NCBI RefSeq assembly: GCF_014905175.1
Contig: NC_057788.1
Coordinates: forward strand, 23,468,154-23,532,153
Direction: 5' to 3'
DNA: 64,000 bases
Source: Aphidius gifuensis
Lineage: Eukaryota; Arthropoda; Insecta; Hymenoptera; Braconidae
Shown: piece by piece, positions 1-13,846 of the stretch
Layout of the letters: each line of letters starts with the position of its first letter
Position numbering within the stretch: the stretch's first letter is position 1
Made by a program: the position numbers and the translations under genes
The notes under the pieces: generated by a model
What the model was told of the DNA's origin: nothing
The model's database searches: none
Seen by the model: only the letters and a program-made list of their open reading frames with translations

Positions 1-3000
1 AAAGGATGAACACCGTTGTTTTGGTTAAATGTCTAGTCTTTTTTTTTTTTTTTTTTATGATAAAAGGAATTCATTCTTGGGATTTATTATTATTATTTTT
101 TTTTGGAAAAAAACTTTTTTGCTTACGGCTATAGAGTTTTTTGGTTAGTTGTTTTCTATTTCTTGGGTTTACGGCTGTAAAATTTTTCATTTAAAAAAAG
201 AAGAAAAAAAAACACCGCAATAACCCGCAGTGAGAAATACACAAAAAGACCTAGACCACCGCTCTCATTTCCAGTAGAGCTTCTTTTTTTTTTTTTCATC
301 CAAAATACACTTTATACAATTAGCAACAATGCAGGAGACTCAAAGACCCCTGCCAAGAAGCCACCAGCTATGAACTGTATATACTATACGGTTTTCTCTA
401 TATGTACCCAGTTATATATTCTCGTTGTTTCCTTTAAAAACTTTCTATTCAACTCCCGCATATAAATATATATAAACCAAACCCATTGGCCAATGTGTAC
501 ATGTATTCAAGCACACAGTGGATACATGAAGAAGATGGTTTCCTAAAAATACAACTATTCAATGTGTAAATATATATATAACAATATACATAATATATAA
601 ATAAAAATAGTCATACGGTAATTGTTGAACATGACCAAATAACAGGAAACAATCTCAGCATGTGAGTGAAAAGAAAAAAAAAAAATAAAAAGAGTATACG
701 ATGAAGAGGGCTAGATAGTTACTGGTGATTTAAAAAAAAAAAACCCAAAAATATATTATCACAGTTTACGGACGGTAGTAACAAAAGCGTATCACCTGAA
801 GCGTGTAAATAGGGGAAATATAAATATATACCCCTCACACGTTTAAAAATTATATTCTCATGGCTATATAGTATGAAAATACCCGAAAAATATGTTTTAA
901 TTTATACTGAGAGTTAATTAAACATGAAATCATTGCTACACGGTAGGGTGGTTTTTTTTCTGATTTTTACATTTTACTTTTCGTGTATATTTTGTAAAGA
1001 GATACCTATATATATATTTAATAGGGAAAAAAAAACCACTACCTCTTTTTATTTGGTTTTTTAGACTTCGTGTGTGGTCTATTCACGTCTGATGGTCACT
1101 TGGAAAGGTGTCACGTTGTGTGTGGCACACCATGCAAAACACCATCACGTGACATCCGAGAGCCTTTCCTTCTTCTTCCTCTTAATGTTTTTTTATCATT
1201 TTTTAAAAAAGTTTTTTTTTGTAAATTGCATTAACATATGGAATATATACGAGGATAAATTGAAAAAAAATAAAAATGACTGATTATTTTGGCATGGAAT
1301 AGACGCACACATAAGTGGGTTGGAAAATTTTAAAGCTAAAGACCCCCCGAAGATTGGAAAAATTCTCAGCTGATGATGGCACTTTAGTGACAACGAAAAA
1401 TTAAAAAAAAACTAACATGTGTTTTTCAAATGTGTTATGAGTATAATTTAGCTCTTTTTTTTATCCCTTAACACTAGCCCTAATCGATTTGTTAGCTTGA
1501 AAAAAAAAACACCATGAACCCGTTGAATTTTTTTCCTTATTTTTTTGGACCATTTGACCTTTTTTAAAGTCAGATAGTGTTGAGGTGGCGATGAGATCAT
1601 TCTTGATTTAATTTTATTTTTTTTTTCCCTTCTACTCTCTTCTTTGTTATTATTATTTTTTTTTTTTCTTGGTCCATCGAATTCTGAAATGAATCGCTCT
1701 GTGGTTTTTTGAATAAACTGTGCGGCTTCGGTTCTTTTCTACTTCAACGTGGGAGGTCTTTCTCGTTGCGCGTGTTTTTTACTCACCCTCTTTGACCATT
1801 CTTTGATTTTTTGACCTTCTGGTGTGGGAGTTTTGAATCATTTGTCAATGCGGGCCCAGTTAAACAATTCGTCACACTCTTATACTGAACCCAAAAACCA
1901 AAAACTAGTATGGTGGTATAACTATATGGGCTTCCATTTATCCCCCATGAGGATTTCACATCCCCCGCATATACATATACAACACCACGAATCTTTTTTT
2001 CATCTTGATTTTTTTATTCTTCATCTTCTCTCACCTTTGATTATCTAAAATTTACTTTTTTCGTATATATAACCGATCCGCGTCCAATCAGACGTGTAAA
2101 ATCAGTGATTAATCATACCCAGAATTTCATGTACAACCCGACACTATAGATCTTATATCTTTTCAATTTTTTTATCTCTAATATGTTTTTTCAAATATAT
2201 ACCTATATACTTTTTATGCGATGAATAGAATTTATAAAAATTTTAACCAAAATTTTCTCACACGCATTGAAAGTTTTTACTATTTGAAAAAAAATAAAAT
2301 ATACAAAAGGTGTGCAAATATTTTCTCTTCTACAATACATATCTGTATACGTGAGAAATCCGCATATCCGGGATCATGAAAAAATCATTTTTGGAAAAAA
2401 AAATACCAAGCTTGGTGTCCGATGTGTTGTTGAAAAATGTGTAAAAAGGAACCGATGAAATGTACAGGGGGGCAATAAGCGGTTGTGTTTATCTTTGACC
2501 CATAGCTTTTTTTTGGTATTATTATTATGTTTTTTTCTCTTTTTGAAAGATGAGCCAAACGCGTATACAAACTATGCGCTTTGGGGTTTAAACAACTTTT
2601 AAAAAACTATTCGTAAGGGAAAAAAGAGGTGTATATATATATATACATATGAAAGAAGGGTGTCAAGGCCCAAGAAAAAAAAAAAACATGAAAAAATATA
2701 TATCTAAAAAATATAAGAAAAGAGTAGGAGTATGAGAATTCAACCGGCGCCAGAGGCCTATTAAAAATCATCCTTAAAGAACCAATTATGTAAATGAGAG
2801 CAAAACCCGAATCGTCGCGTCGTTGTTCTTGTATTAACGGCGACCGAGTTTGAAATTACAGGCTCTCTTCATTTTTATTTCTCGTATTTTTTTTTTTCTT
2901 TTAATGTATTTTTTTTTTTTTACCTTGGTGCCCTTTGGGGGTGGCCCTGAGAATCAAGCTGAGAATTGAAAACATCTCTTGATTTTATTATTTTTCAAAA

Positions 3001-6000
3001 AATTTTATTTTATTTATTTTCAAAATTAAAGACGAAAAAAAAAAAAAAAAAAACTTGTCCGCCCATCAGTTTATCTATCTATATATATGTATTATTTCTT
3101 TCCTCATCTTACTCCAAAAAAAAAAAAAAAAAAAATACACAATAACAAATCGAGCCTATAATTCTTAATTAACCCGTGCCACAAACTGAATTTTTTTCTA
3201 AATCTACCTTACTAATATAAGGGCCTATAGAACCACAAAAAAAAAATTTTAATTCAACTGATAAAAAAGCTTATCTCAAACTTAATTTCAATTTTAAAAA
3301 AATATTCATATAAAAAAAAAAGCTAATTCCTATATTGAATTAATATAAAAAATATACCTTAGCTCCATGAATTTAGGCCCATTTATTTTAATAATTTGTG
3401 GATTGATTTTATAAAAAAAATTCTTTTGGAGATAATCTTTTTAAAATGACAATTTTATTATGATTAGTAAAAAATAACAATAATTGAAATAATAAAAATA
3501 AAAAAAAAAAAAAATGGCATTAAATAAATAATGTCATGGGATGCGATCTGTTTTGGCCAGTGAGGGGCTGAAGAGGGTAAAGAGGGAAAAAAAAGGCAAA
3601 CGAGATAGTAGTAGCGGCATTGCGGCAACTTGAGACGGGATGTGGCGGTGTTGTCGGTTGAAAAATATAGTGGGAGATTGGAAGAATGGGTTGAGTGGTT
3701 TTAAGAGAAGGGGACTGAAAGTAGTCAGGCCCAGAGGCATAATACCACTACAAATAAACATTTGATACATATATTAATATAGATATATATATATATATAC
3801 ACATATGTAGACAATAATACATATGGAGATATGAGGAAAGAAGAAGATGAAGAAGAGTCTTGAATCTTTCTCAGTAGCACGCGGGGGAGCTGACTACGCC
3901 TTATATTGGACTCCCGCTGTGAGGACCGCGACCAGTAGCTATCCACTGTCTCGTTTGTAATAAGTTTTATATACATATATATAAAGCATATATATACAGC
4001 ACCATCCAGAATTGCACGCACACAAAACCATTACAATATTAATACTTGGAGAGTCTTATAGTTGTAATAAATCAACGGGTGTGCCTCGAAGGACGTTTTG
4101 CTTACTCGTGCGAAATCTCAAGCATTTAAATTCCCGCGGGGGAGCATTCTGTTTTACTTTTAGTTAATTTTTTTATTTTTTTACTTCTTTTTAGATACTG
4201 CATTTTAAGTCTCGCACTTGCTCTGTGTATTTTTTTTTATTATATTTCTTCATCTCTACCGCTTATATTAATTTTTTTTATTTGTCATGTGAAATTATTT
4301 ATTGCTCACTGATTATTATCACATGGCAATTCAATCTTATGGAGTTTGAAAAAAAAAAAATATAAAAATTTATTTGATATTATTTTTAATGAGATTTTAC
4401 CTTACTTAAATATTTGTTAATTATTTTTATTTATTTAATTTATTATTAATAATTTTAACTTTAGTTATATTTGTGCGTTGAATATATTTTTAATTTTTAC
4501 TATTATATGCGGTGGTCAATTTTTGATCATACAGTTATACTTATATTTAAAGAATAAAAAAAATTAATTTATTTTGTATATTATTATTAATTTTTGTATA
4601 TATGGTGATGACTGCGGGGATTCTCATCGCAGTGTTATATCCCACGGCACTTCTGACCGCATCTTACACTTATTTATTATTATTTTTATTTTTTTTTATT
4701 GTTTAATTATATATATTTTTCTCTTTTCTCTCGTATACTCGAATATAATACGAAGCTCACTTGAAATACTATATAATAAACGATATGGGAAGTTGCTTCG
4801 GAGAGTAGGACAATAAAAAAAAAAATAAGGGAAAATTATTATAAGACAAGGACACTCAAGAAAGCCCCCCAACCGAGTTTTTAAAAATTTAATGAATACT
4901 TTGAGATTCTCCTGCTGCGACTACGAGTGTATTGCATTTGTACGTACATATCTATAAGAGGGTAGATTTTTTATTTTCAATTTTTCTATTATTATTATAT
5001 TAAAAAAAAAAAATCTCCATTTCTTTAAAAATAAAAAATAAAAAAACATAGAACCAGCAAAAATACTTAAGTGGACTTGTAAAATTCTCATTTTGACAAA
5101 TCTCAAAAAATTCCCAAATAAAGTGCGGTCGCTTCGTGAGATTGAACTCGCTGGAAATGTTTTTTTTTTATATAAGTGATGAAAAAAAAAAAGAGGTGGG
5201 AAAGGGCCAAGACATTTCGGCATTCTGGCGGTCGTTGAGGCGACGTTAACCTATCTTCACGAGATCTTGATCTCCAAGAGTAAAAAAAAAAAATAATAAA
5301 AAAAATTACAAACAGGGAAAAAAGAAGAGGAAGAAATACTCAAACATATTTTCTTGAGTTTATAGAGCCACATGGACGGTGATCCTAGTGTATATTTCCC
5401 TTCTTTTTTTTTTTTGATGTTTTTTACGATTCTATCTTTCTCTTACTCGCCGACCAAAAAGATATTTTGCTTTCATATAATTTTTTTATATATATTTTAT
5501 CTTCTCCTCTTGCCTCTTTCTATCTCTTATCCCTGGGATATTTTTTTTTTTTTTTTTTTCATGGTCCTTTTTCAGTACCATCGTCTTCCTTCTTTCTACC
5601 TGTTTCCACGGCGTTCCAGAAAGATCAAATGCCGACATGCCGACAGCTCGTGGTCCATGGGGTGTCATGTATATAAAAAAATGGTTATAGATAGAGGAGG
5701 AGGCATCGAGAAGAATTGCAGAGGGAAAAATATGAGCCAAGGGGGTCGTGACCATATTCATTAATATATATCCATCGAAGAATGCTGGGGGTATACTTTT
5801 TAATGCCATTAAAAACCTGATTTTTTTTTTTTTTTTCTCTCAAAGAATATTTATTTTTAGTATACATTAATGTATTTAAAAATAAATATTTTTTTTATTA
5901 TATTCGCATTTTTTTATTACATATAAAAACTCATGATAATTTGCAATTAACGCTTATCAAATGACTCTCAAACAGTTGCAAAATACCTTCATTAAATTTA

Positions 6001-8733
6001 GGTTTTTTTTATGAAAATAGATGACTCAAGTATAGAGTGACTGACCGACTCAACACCTGATAGTTAATTCCGACTCTACCGACTCTACTACTGATCTAAA
6101 AATTTTTATATTTATCATTGTTGTATAGTATAAATTTTATTTTAAAAGAATTTTATAATTTTTTTCGTTTATTTTTTTTTTTTATCATCGATACAACGTC
6201 TGTCTGTCGTATTCGTTTGCTTTTGAAAACCACTACAGCGTTAAAACCAATCGAACGACATCCTCAACATGACGTGAAGATGGGTAAAGACAGATAACAA
6301 TCATTTAAACCAATGCGTTGACATTGTATTCGAGATTTATATTTTATTTTTTTAACAAGAAAAATGAGAAAAAAAAAAGGACAATAGCGACACACTAGTT
6401 TGATTTAGTAACATATCTTTAAAATGTTTATTGTAAGCTTCTTAAATTTATATATACTTTATTCAAATACATTATGTATATTTATAAATTTTTTTATTTT
6501 TGACCTTCATTATCAAGTTTTTATATCTTTTGTCTGGCATCTTTCAATCGACGTCAATATTTTTCACCAATTTTCACCCCAATTTATAATATGAAAATTG
6601 ATAATTTATTGACGAAGCATATTATATTTTCTAACGAAATAATTAACAAGTCATGAGATACAACAAGGCTAAGGATCTCAATATATATATATTTTAATTA
6701 ATGATGATATATAAAATAAATATATATGAGTATAAACCCAAATTAAGAAATAAAAATAAATATTTATTTAGCTTATCAGTTGAAAGACAAAAAACAATAA
6801 TGTTACTCAGGAGGCCCCAGAGCCCCTGTGTTATCACAATAATCCAGTGATAACAGGCTTCAAGAACTTCCAAGTTGTCTCAACTCAAATATATACTTGT
6901 ATATTTTTTTTTTTTTTTTTATAAAAATTTTCCACTATTAAAATTTTAAAGATATAAAAATAAAAAATAAAAAAAAAAAAATATTAAACTAAAACTTTAC
7001 ATGTCTACTTTGATAAGAGAAAAAAAAATAATAATCATTGCTTAAGTATTTTTTTTTCTACGCAGCTTAATATTTGAAGTTTAATGACAAATATGTAAAT
7101 ATAAAATTAAATACCGTTGAATAATTACTTAAAGTACAAGAAAATGCGACTCAGGTGAGCTTATGTGTCACACTTGAAGGCCATTAGCTTGTTTTTAATC
7201 TATGTATATAAAATTTTTTTTTTTAAACCACGTGCGATTGTTCGCCTGCCACGAAGTGTTTTTAAAAAAATAGTCTCTATCTTCTTTTTTTGGTTTAAAT
7301 TTTTTTTTTTTTTAATATACTACATACTGGTTGGTAAAAAAGATGATCGACATAGCAAGAAATATGGAGAAAAAGTGGGAACACTACCACTACTATACAA
7401 AAAAAAAATAAAAATAATATCTTCACGTGATGAAGTCGTGTTGTCTATAACCAGCAGGCCTATTTTTAATATCATGATATTTATACTTTGATGTATTTTC
7501 TTCACGATATATAATAAACAAAGCTATTAAAATTTTGGGTTTTTTTGTTTGTTTGTTTATATATTTCTATTGATTAGTTAATTGCTTACTAGAGTGGAAA
7601 TTTCCATATTAATAATTAAATATAAATAGTCGAAAATATAAAATAATAAAAGTATATTTATATAAGGGATTAATAATTATTTAATCAAACATATTATGTA
7701 GAGGACATGTTGATAAAATTCCTGTTGTTCATTTGCTGGGGAGCTTATTAATTATATGTTAACTTTAAATTGTCTGGGTGGTGTCAATGACAAATATCAA
7801 TTGGGAACGAGCCAAAGGTCATTTTTTAAGTTTTATTTTAACTGCGGAGAAAAAATATGAAATAAACCTCACACCACACATAATTAAAAAATTCTAAAAA
7901 AAATTATTTATCAAATATAAAAAAAAAATAAAAATAGAAAAAATAAATTTTTATTTTTAAAATTAATATTTTTAATGGAAAAATATAATATTTAAGTATC
8001 GAAAAAAAAATATATATATGAAACGAAAAAAAAAAAACGTGCATCTGGAAGATACTGGAGACTTTGAACCCACATGCTGATTGGTCAAATAAAATAATCA
8101 ATTGCAATTTACACGATCCCCCCCGCCAGCCGAGACATACTTATTCGACATCAAAAAAAAAAACATTATTTTTTCCCGAAATTTTATAAGGTCATCAAAT
8201 TTAAAATTATCCAATTATTTTTCATATCCTAAATATATACTATACTAAATTATTCCTCATATCCTAAATCCACAATCACCCCCCAATATACATTTTTTTC
8301 CTGGTTCAATTGAAATGCCTCAAAAAACTTGTTAACCAGATAAAAATTATAAATTTAAATATTACATATTAAAATGACAAAAAATAATAATAATGATTAA
8401 AAAAAAGAATTTATATTCTTCAATTTGATTAGGGACTATCTATAAACGAAAAAAAAAAAAAAATATGATAATAAATATGATGATAAAAATATTTAATTCA
8501 TATAATTTAAATTAAACATTCACGTGTAAATAGAAAGTAGTGTTAAACCAAACATTGCGGTGTTTATCATTTTGCAATGACCCGCTGAAAATATATTTCT
8601 CATAAAAATAATGTATATAAATATACAAAGTCTGATCATATATATATATTATTATATTTGTTACTGACAATTTTTTTCCGTCTCTCTCCCTCGTTAACTT
8701 TAAAGAAATCATCCAGACAAGTGTTGCAAAAAG

Positions 8734-8764
<31 letters not shown>

Positions 8765-8984
8765 AGAGACAAACGACATGAAAACACACCCATTATCATA
8801 CATTTGTGCGACGTCTGGTTATCAGAAAGAAGCTTGTCGGCCAGAGCTCATAGTGAAAAAGATAAAAAAAAAAAAAATTAAAGAAAAAATAAAAAAAATT
8901 GTTAAATCCGGCAGCGGGGTTATGCGGCTTAAATATATACCTAGGAGAGGGAGAGCCTCGTCAAATGATGATAACGAGATATTG
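1..8984. other. AT-rich intergenic or intronic DNA, no gene supported
   Basis: No exon chain or recognisable protein was found on either strand. The DNA is dominated by poly-T and poly-A runs, TA-rich microsatellites and short chance open frames whose translations are low-complexity Phe/Lys/Ile. Several pockets are less AT-rich and might be regulatory or noncoding exons: about 2740-2870, 3530-3760 (purine-rich on the + strand), 3860-3950, 4060-4150 and 5090-5280. I could not link any of them to a gene. The block lies upstream of sug and could hold distal control elements, but that is inference. Confidence 0.6.
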
Positions 8985-9020
8985 TATATAAACTGCCAAC
9001 ATAACGACGGACGTTTTAGT
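8985..9020 (+). promoter_or_regulatory. Candidate TATA/initiator core promoter of sug
   Basis: A TATATAAA box starts at 8985. A TTAGTT initiator-like hexamer has its A at 9018, 33 bases from the start of the TATA box, which is the usual spacing. This sits about 1.1 kb before the first sug codon and just precedes sequence that looks like a spliced or long 5' leader. AT-rich DNA makes TATA matches common, so the spacing and position are the only support. Confidence 0.4.
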
Positions 9021-10151
9021 TTGACATTCGTTCGTCTCATTGATTGAACTTCGTGTATATTCAACTGTGTTTCATTTTTTTTTTTTAATTTCTAATAGCC
9101 CCACTTTTTTTTTTGATATATTATTTTAAATTCTTCACACCTTCCACCACCATTTTATCAATATTCAGTTGATTAATCAACTTGCTCGAGAAGCCTGTTA
9201 CTTCACAGTGTCTTTATATCAAAGATCGCGAAGACTGAGCCAAGCTTTTGACTGAGCTTTTGATCAAGTGAAATATATAGAAATCAACAGCGAATAATTA
9301 TCAACAAAATGGCTTCTTCAAGCTCCTAGCAGGACCGTGGATAATTCTATTTTTTTATTTATTTTTTTTTATTCTATATAATTTTGAACTATTAAAAAAC
9401 AATAATTAAAAAAGTGTTTAAAATTTTAAGTTGATATAAAAAACAATTGAGTTTTATTATTTTACAAAACTGTTTTATTTAAATAAATTTCAATTCCGGC
9501 CTAGTTATGTTTTCCATCGAGTACAGCAAACAATTTCTGAGCTATCGCATTCTCAAGTCAAATCGTTTCAAATATATCTGACGATAAGAACTCGGACTAA
9601 GTGTAAAAAAAATTTTTAAAAAGTGAAGATTTGTGGTGGTATTTTTTTTTTTTTTTTTTTATTAATTTTCTGGTGTTGATTTTATATTTACACGAAAGGT
9701 GTACGACTTGTAGTTGCAATTAGCTCAGAAATTTAATTTCAATTTTAAATTTATTAAAAAAAGTTCTATAAATTTCGGGAAACAAATAAATAAAATTAAT
9801 AATGGAAGATCTATGTCAGTAAAATTGCTCAAGACCTGGAAAGTCTATGGAGTTTGCATGATCTCGGTAGAAATATCTTTGAAATAATTAGGCGATAAAA
9901 AAAAAATTCTAAATTTCTTTCAATTGAAATATATAAATTAATTAGCAAACAGAGAGAAAGCTCACGTGTCATCGAATAAGTTTAAAAAAAAAAAGCAGAG
10001 GCGAAATTTGATACATTTAAAAAACGACGATAAAAATTTTATAAAGCAAAAGCTATTTGGAATAATTCAGCACATTTGGTCGTTTTTTAAACAACACAAT
10101 TGATAGTGCTATTTTTGTTTAAAAAAAAAATTACTCAACTAATTTATCAAA
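9021..10151 (+). other. Probable 5' leader region of sug
   Basis: This lies between the candidate promoter and the sug start codon. It has no long open frame. A short upstream frame of six codons (ATG at 9309, stop ending at 9329) is present. Whether the leader is continuous or spliced cannot be told from sequence; stretches near 9160-9310 and 9500-9610 are less AT-rich than their surroundings and could be exonic. Confidence 0.35.
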
Positions 10152-13100
10152 ATGATTGTTTACGTTCCTGGTAGAATGCCAAATCAAATTGGTCCATACG
10201 GCTCAGCACGTTATCCAGGTACACTATTGGGACCAGTACCTGGCTATTATACACCAGTAACAAATTACGTAACTGATAATAATCAACATCATTATCGTAA
10301 TATTGGTGTTACAAGTGGTCAACAAAATATTTATCAAACACCATTAAATTTGCCAATTTGGCCTCGAAGAATGCCGACCGATGAGGAACTAGCAACGTCA
10401 CCAGCTGGTAGATTATCTGCACTTGGAACATCACCAACAAATGGACCAGCAAGTGGTGGTCCACCAAGTCCAGCACACAGTGATTCTGATGCATCAAATT
10501 CAAGCCTTGAACTTGGTTCAGTAAGACGTGGTGAAAATGCACATCTTAAATGCAGGTAATTTTATCTTTCAATTATTATTTAAAAAAAAAAAAAAAAAAC
10601 CTTCTCTATTTTTTTCATGATAATAAAATAATTCCAAGTATATAAATTATACATGAAGAATCCACGTGTACATGAGTACACAAGATTTATCATACATACG
10701 GTTACTCAAAATTTATTACTTATTGACAATATACGACGCTTGAGTAGGTATTCAGTTCTTGATAAACCAAAAAAAAAAAAAATAATACCAAGTATCAGTT
10801 TATCTTACTGATGTGTATTTGCCATTATTATCATTCCAACTACGTTTCATATAAACGACATGAATTATTCCTAAAGCCGTCAGACGTATCAGCACACACT
10901 CGTTGAATATATCACATTCATACAAAACATACTTAATTTATCTGTTTATTTATTTATTTTGTAATGGTGTAAAAGCCCTCATGGTGGTGATGATGACACC
11001 ATATAAACTATGAAATACTACTTATGATAATCCGGTTATAACCAGTATCAACTGAATTAAAATAATATCTCTATTGTAAATACGACATTTAAAATACTGA
11101 AAATTTTGTTGTTACTGTCACTATTAAATTAATCTCTGTCTCAGTATAAATAATATATACAGACTTGACAATAAATTATATCATCATATTCAAGATAATA
11201 TTATTATTTTTTTTTAAATCCCAGAAGTTTATTTAAAATCACTGATAACCCAAAGATATATTCATCGAGCTATCGGTTGTATATTTTAAAAAATTTTTTA
11301 TTCATTTTATTCGTTTTAATAATTGAGTATTATACTACGATATACTTTATATGTATATTATATTGCTTGAAAAAATATTTAGATAATGAAATTTAAAAAA
11401 TAAAATAAAATAATATCTTCACGTAAAGAACGCATGTAAGAGATAATAGTCTAATAATTGTAAGTGTTTTATCAATTGTGCTGGTACTTGTCATCATTGT
11501 ATAGAGTAAAACGGTTTTTCCAATTTTTTTTTTTCATTATTTTTTTTTATCATCCTCTTGACAGAATTACTGAACAAACAATTGTACACAAATTCCTCTA
11601 GACACTTGGATAAATCATCAACGTAAATGATTTTTTTTTATTTGATATATAAAATTGGGATGGCTATTTTGGGAAATTATCTCATGATATTTAAATTTTA
11701 TTGTAAATAATATTTTAATTATTATATCTCGTGTAATTTAATAAAAAAAAAACATACCGATAAATGAGGAAAATATAAAAAAAGTAGTTTTTAATAATTT
11801 ACGACGCAAATAACTTTGAGAAAAAATAACAAAAAAAATTCATTGAACTTATCAGAGTTTGCTGAGGTTGATGCCAAGTCAATACTGATTAATGACTAAT
11901 AAAGAAATTGATTGAGTAAAAATAATAAATATATGAAAATAGTTTAATATCAAGGAAGTATTTGCAAATATCAATGTCAAGGGGGTCAATTTGTTTTAAT
12001 TTAAATGCATCTTTTTTTTTTTTGTCATAAATTAAATGTTAAAATATTTGTCGAATAAAACTGCGTAGAAAATAACTAGCTGGTAGATTTATAAATTGAT
12101 TTTTAAGTGGAGTCAATAAGACAGATTGACATCAATGAGTCGAATAATGTATCATAAAAATATCTAAATGATAAATTTTTTTTAAAGATAGATTTAAAGA
12201 TATATTTATTGGGTTCAAAGATAAATATTATTAAATACGATTAATAATTTTATATAACTATTGATTAAAATTTAATTGGTTTTTTTGTTTGTATTTTTTT
12301 CTAGATGGCACAGTTGTGGAAGATGGTTTGCATCGTTGGAACAATTAGCAGGTCATGTTGCTAGACTACACGCAGCACCTGGTGCACGTGGACTATTTTA
12401 TTGTGGTTGGGAAGGTTGTGCAAGAGGCGAGCGTGGATTTAACGCAAGGTAAATTTAGTTCAAAAAAAAATTAATTAATTAAAAAAAATATATAGGTATA
12501 TAATATGATGATGATGATGATGATAATAATATAAAAACTTTTTATATTTTTTTAGATATAAAATGCTTGTACACGTGAGAACTCATACAAATGAAAAGCC
12601 ACATCATTGTTTTCAATGTGAAAAAAGTTTTAGCCGTGCTGAAAATTTAAAAATACATGCAAGATCACATACAGGTGAACGTCCATACGTTTGTCCAGTC
12701 GAAGGTTGCAACAAGGCATATTCAAATTCATCAGATCGTTTTAAACATACAAGAACACATGCTGTTGATAAACCATACTGTTGTAAAGTACCAGGTTGTC
12801 CAAAACGCTATACAGATCCATCATCATTACGTAAACATGTCAAAACTTATCGTCACTATGTCAATAATAATAATAACAATAATAACAACAACAATATCAA
12901 TAACAACAATAACAACAACAACAATAGTAGCAATGAAAAATTACAAGAAAAAAGTTTTGATGAAAATAATAGTAGCCAAGAAATAAAATTTGATACAACA
13001 CCAGATAAACAATCAAGTGGTACTGAATCAGATAAAAAAAATTCAAGTATTGAAAGTACAACATCATCAAGTCCAAAAGCAAGTAATAGTTTTGAAGAAC

Positions 13101-13846
13101 AAAGAAAATTTGTTGAATGGAATAATTATTATAATTTACAACATGAAATAATAAAAGAACATGAACAAATAACACCACCAAAGAATTTTGATCATGATAA
13201 TAAAATTTATCCAAGAATATATGATGAAAGCTACATAATACCTGACCGAATTATAAATAATGGTACAATATTTTCTGGCCAAACAATAATTGATAGATCA
13301 TTACATGAATCACCAATTAAAAGTCCACAAAATATTAATGACAATATGATGATGATAACAATGCAATCAACACCAATTAAAAATGAAAAAAATATATCAA
13401 CAACAACAACAACAGAGTGCCATAAAACAACAGTTGATTATAGAAATATTGAATCAATTGTCAATAGTACACCATGTAAAAAAGAAAATGTTATAAGACA
13501 TTCGGTTATAAAAAGAGCTGATAATGTTATTAAAATGGATACAACAGAAAATCAACAAAAAACAATTGATGAAACAACAGATAATTGTTGTTGTCGACGT
13601 ACTTGTTGTGTTCATAATAATGATTTATATAAAAAAACAAAAATATTATCGGATTTATTGATGAACAGTCCAAATCCATTATTCCGACAACTATTAGGAA
13701 CAGTTGATATTAAAAATCAATTACAAAATATATGGAATAACAATGATAGAATTGTTAATAATGTTGTACAAGATTTACGAATGAAAACTGAAAATATTCA
13801 TGAAATGGAACAAGATCTTCCACTTGATTTGACCATTCACAAATGA
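10152..13846 (+). CDS. sug: GLIS2/sugarbabe-type C2H2 zinc-finger transcription factor
   Basis: Three coding exons, 10152-10555, 12305-12448 and 12556-13846, give 612 residues. All joins have GT/AG borders and both split an AGA Arg codon. Five C2H2 fingers lie at about 134-157, 168-193, 201-221, 229-251 and 259-283. The series GFNARYKMLVHVRTHTNEKP, SNSSDRFKHTRTH and KRYTDPSSLRKH is diagnostic of the GLI/GLIS/ZIC group and closest to GLIS2. In flies the GLIS2 counterpart is sugarbabe, a nuclear, sugar-responsive regulator of metabolic genes; lame duck is the main alternative. Finger 1 is split over introns 1 and 2 as in a multi-exon GLI-type gene. The C-terminal half is Asn/Ser-rich, with an Asn run just after the fingers, and ends in PLDLT (605-609), a CtBP-type motif. 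The ATG has an insect-like CAAA context. AATAAA occurs at 14006. Family call sure; exact orthologue fairly sure. Confidence 0.9.

Noticed and set aside
5372..5764. 130-codon + strand frame in the left AT-rich block
   Set aside because: Phe/Leu/Tyr-rich low-complexity translation of T-rich DNA, overlapped by equally long frames on both strands.
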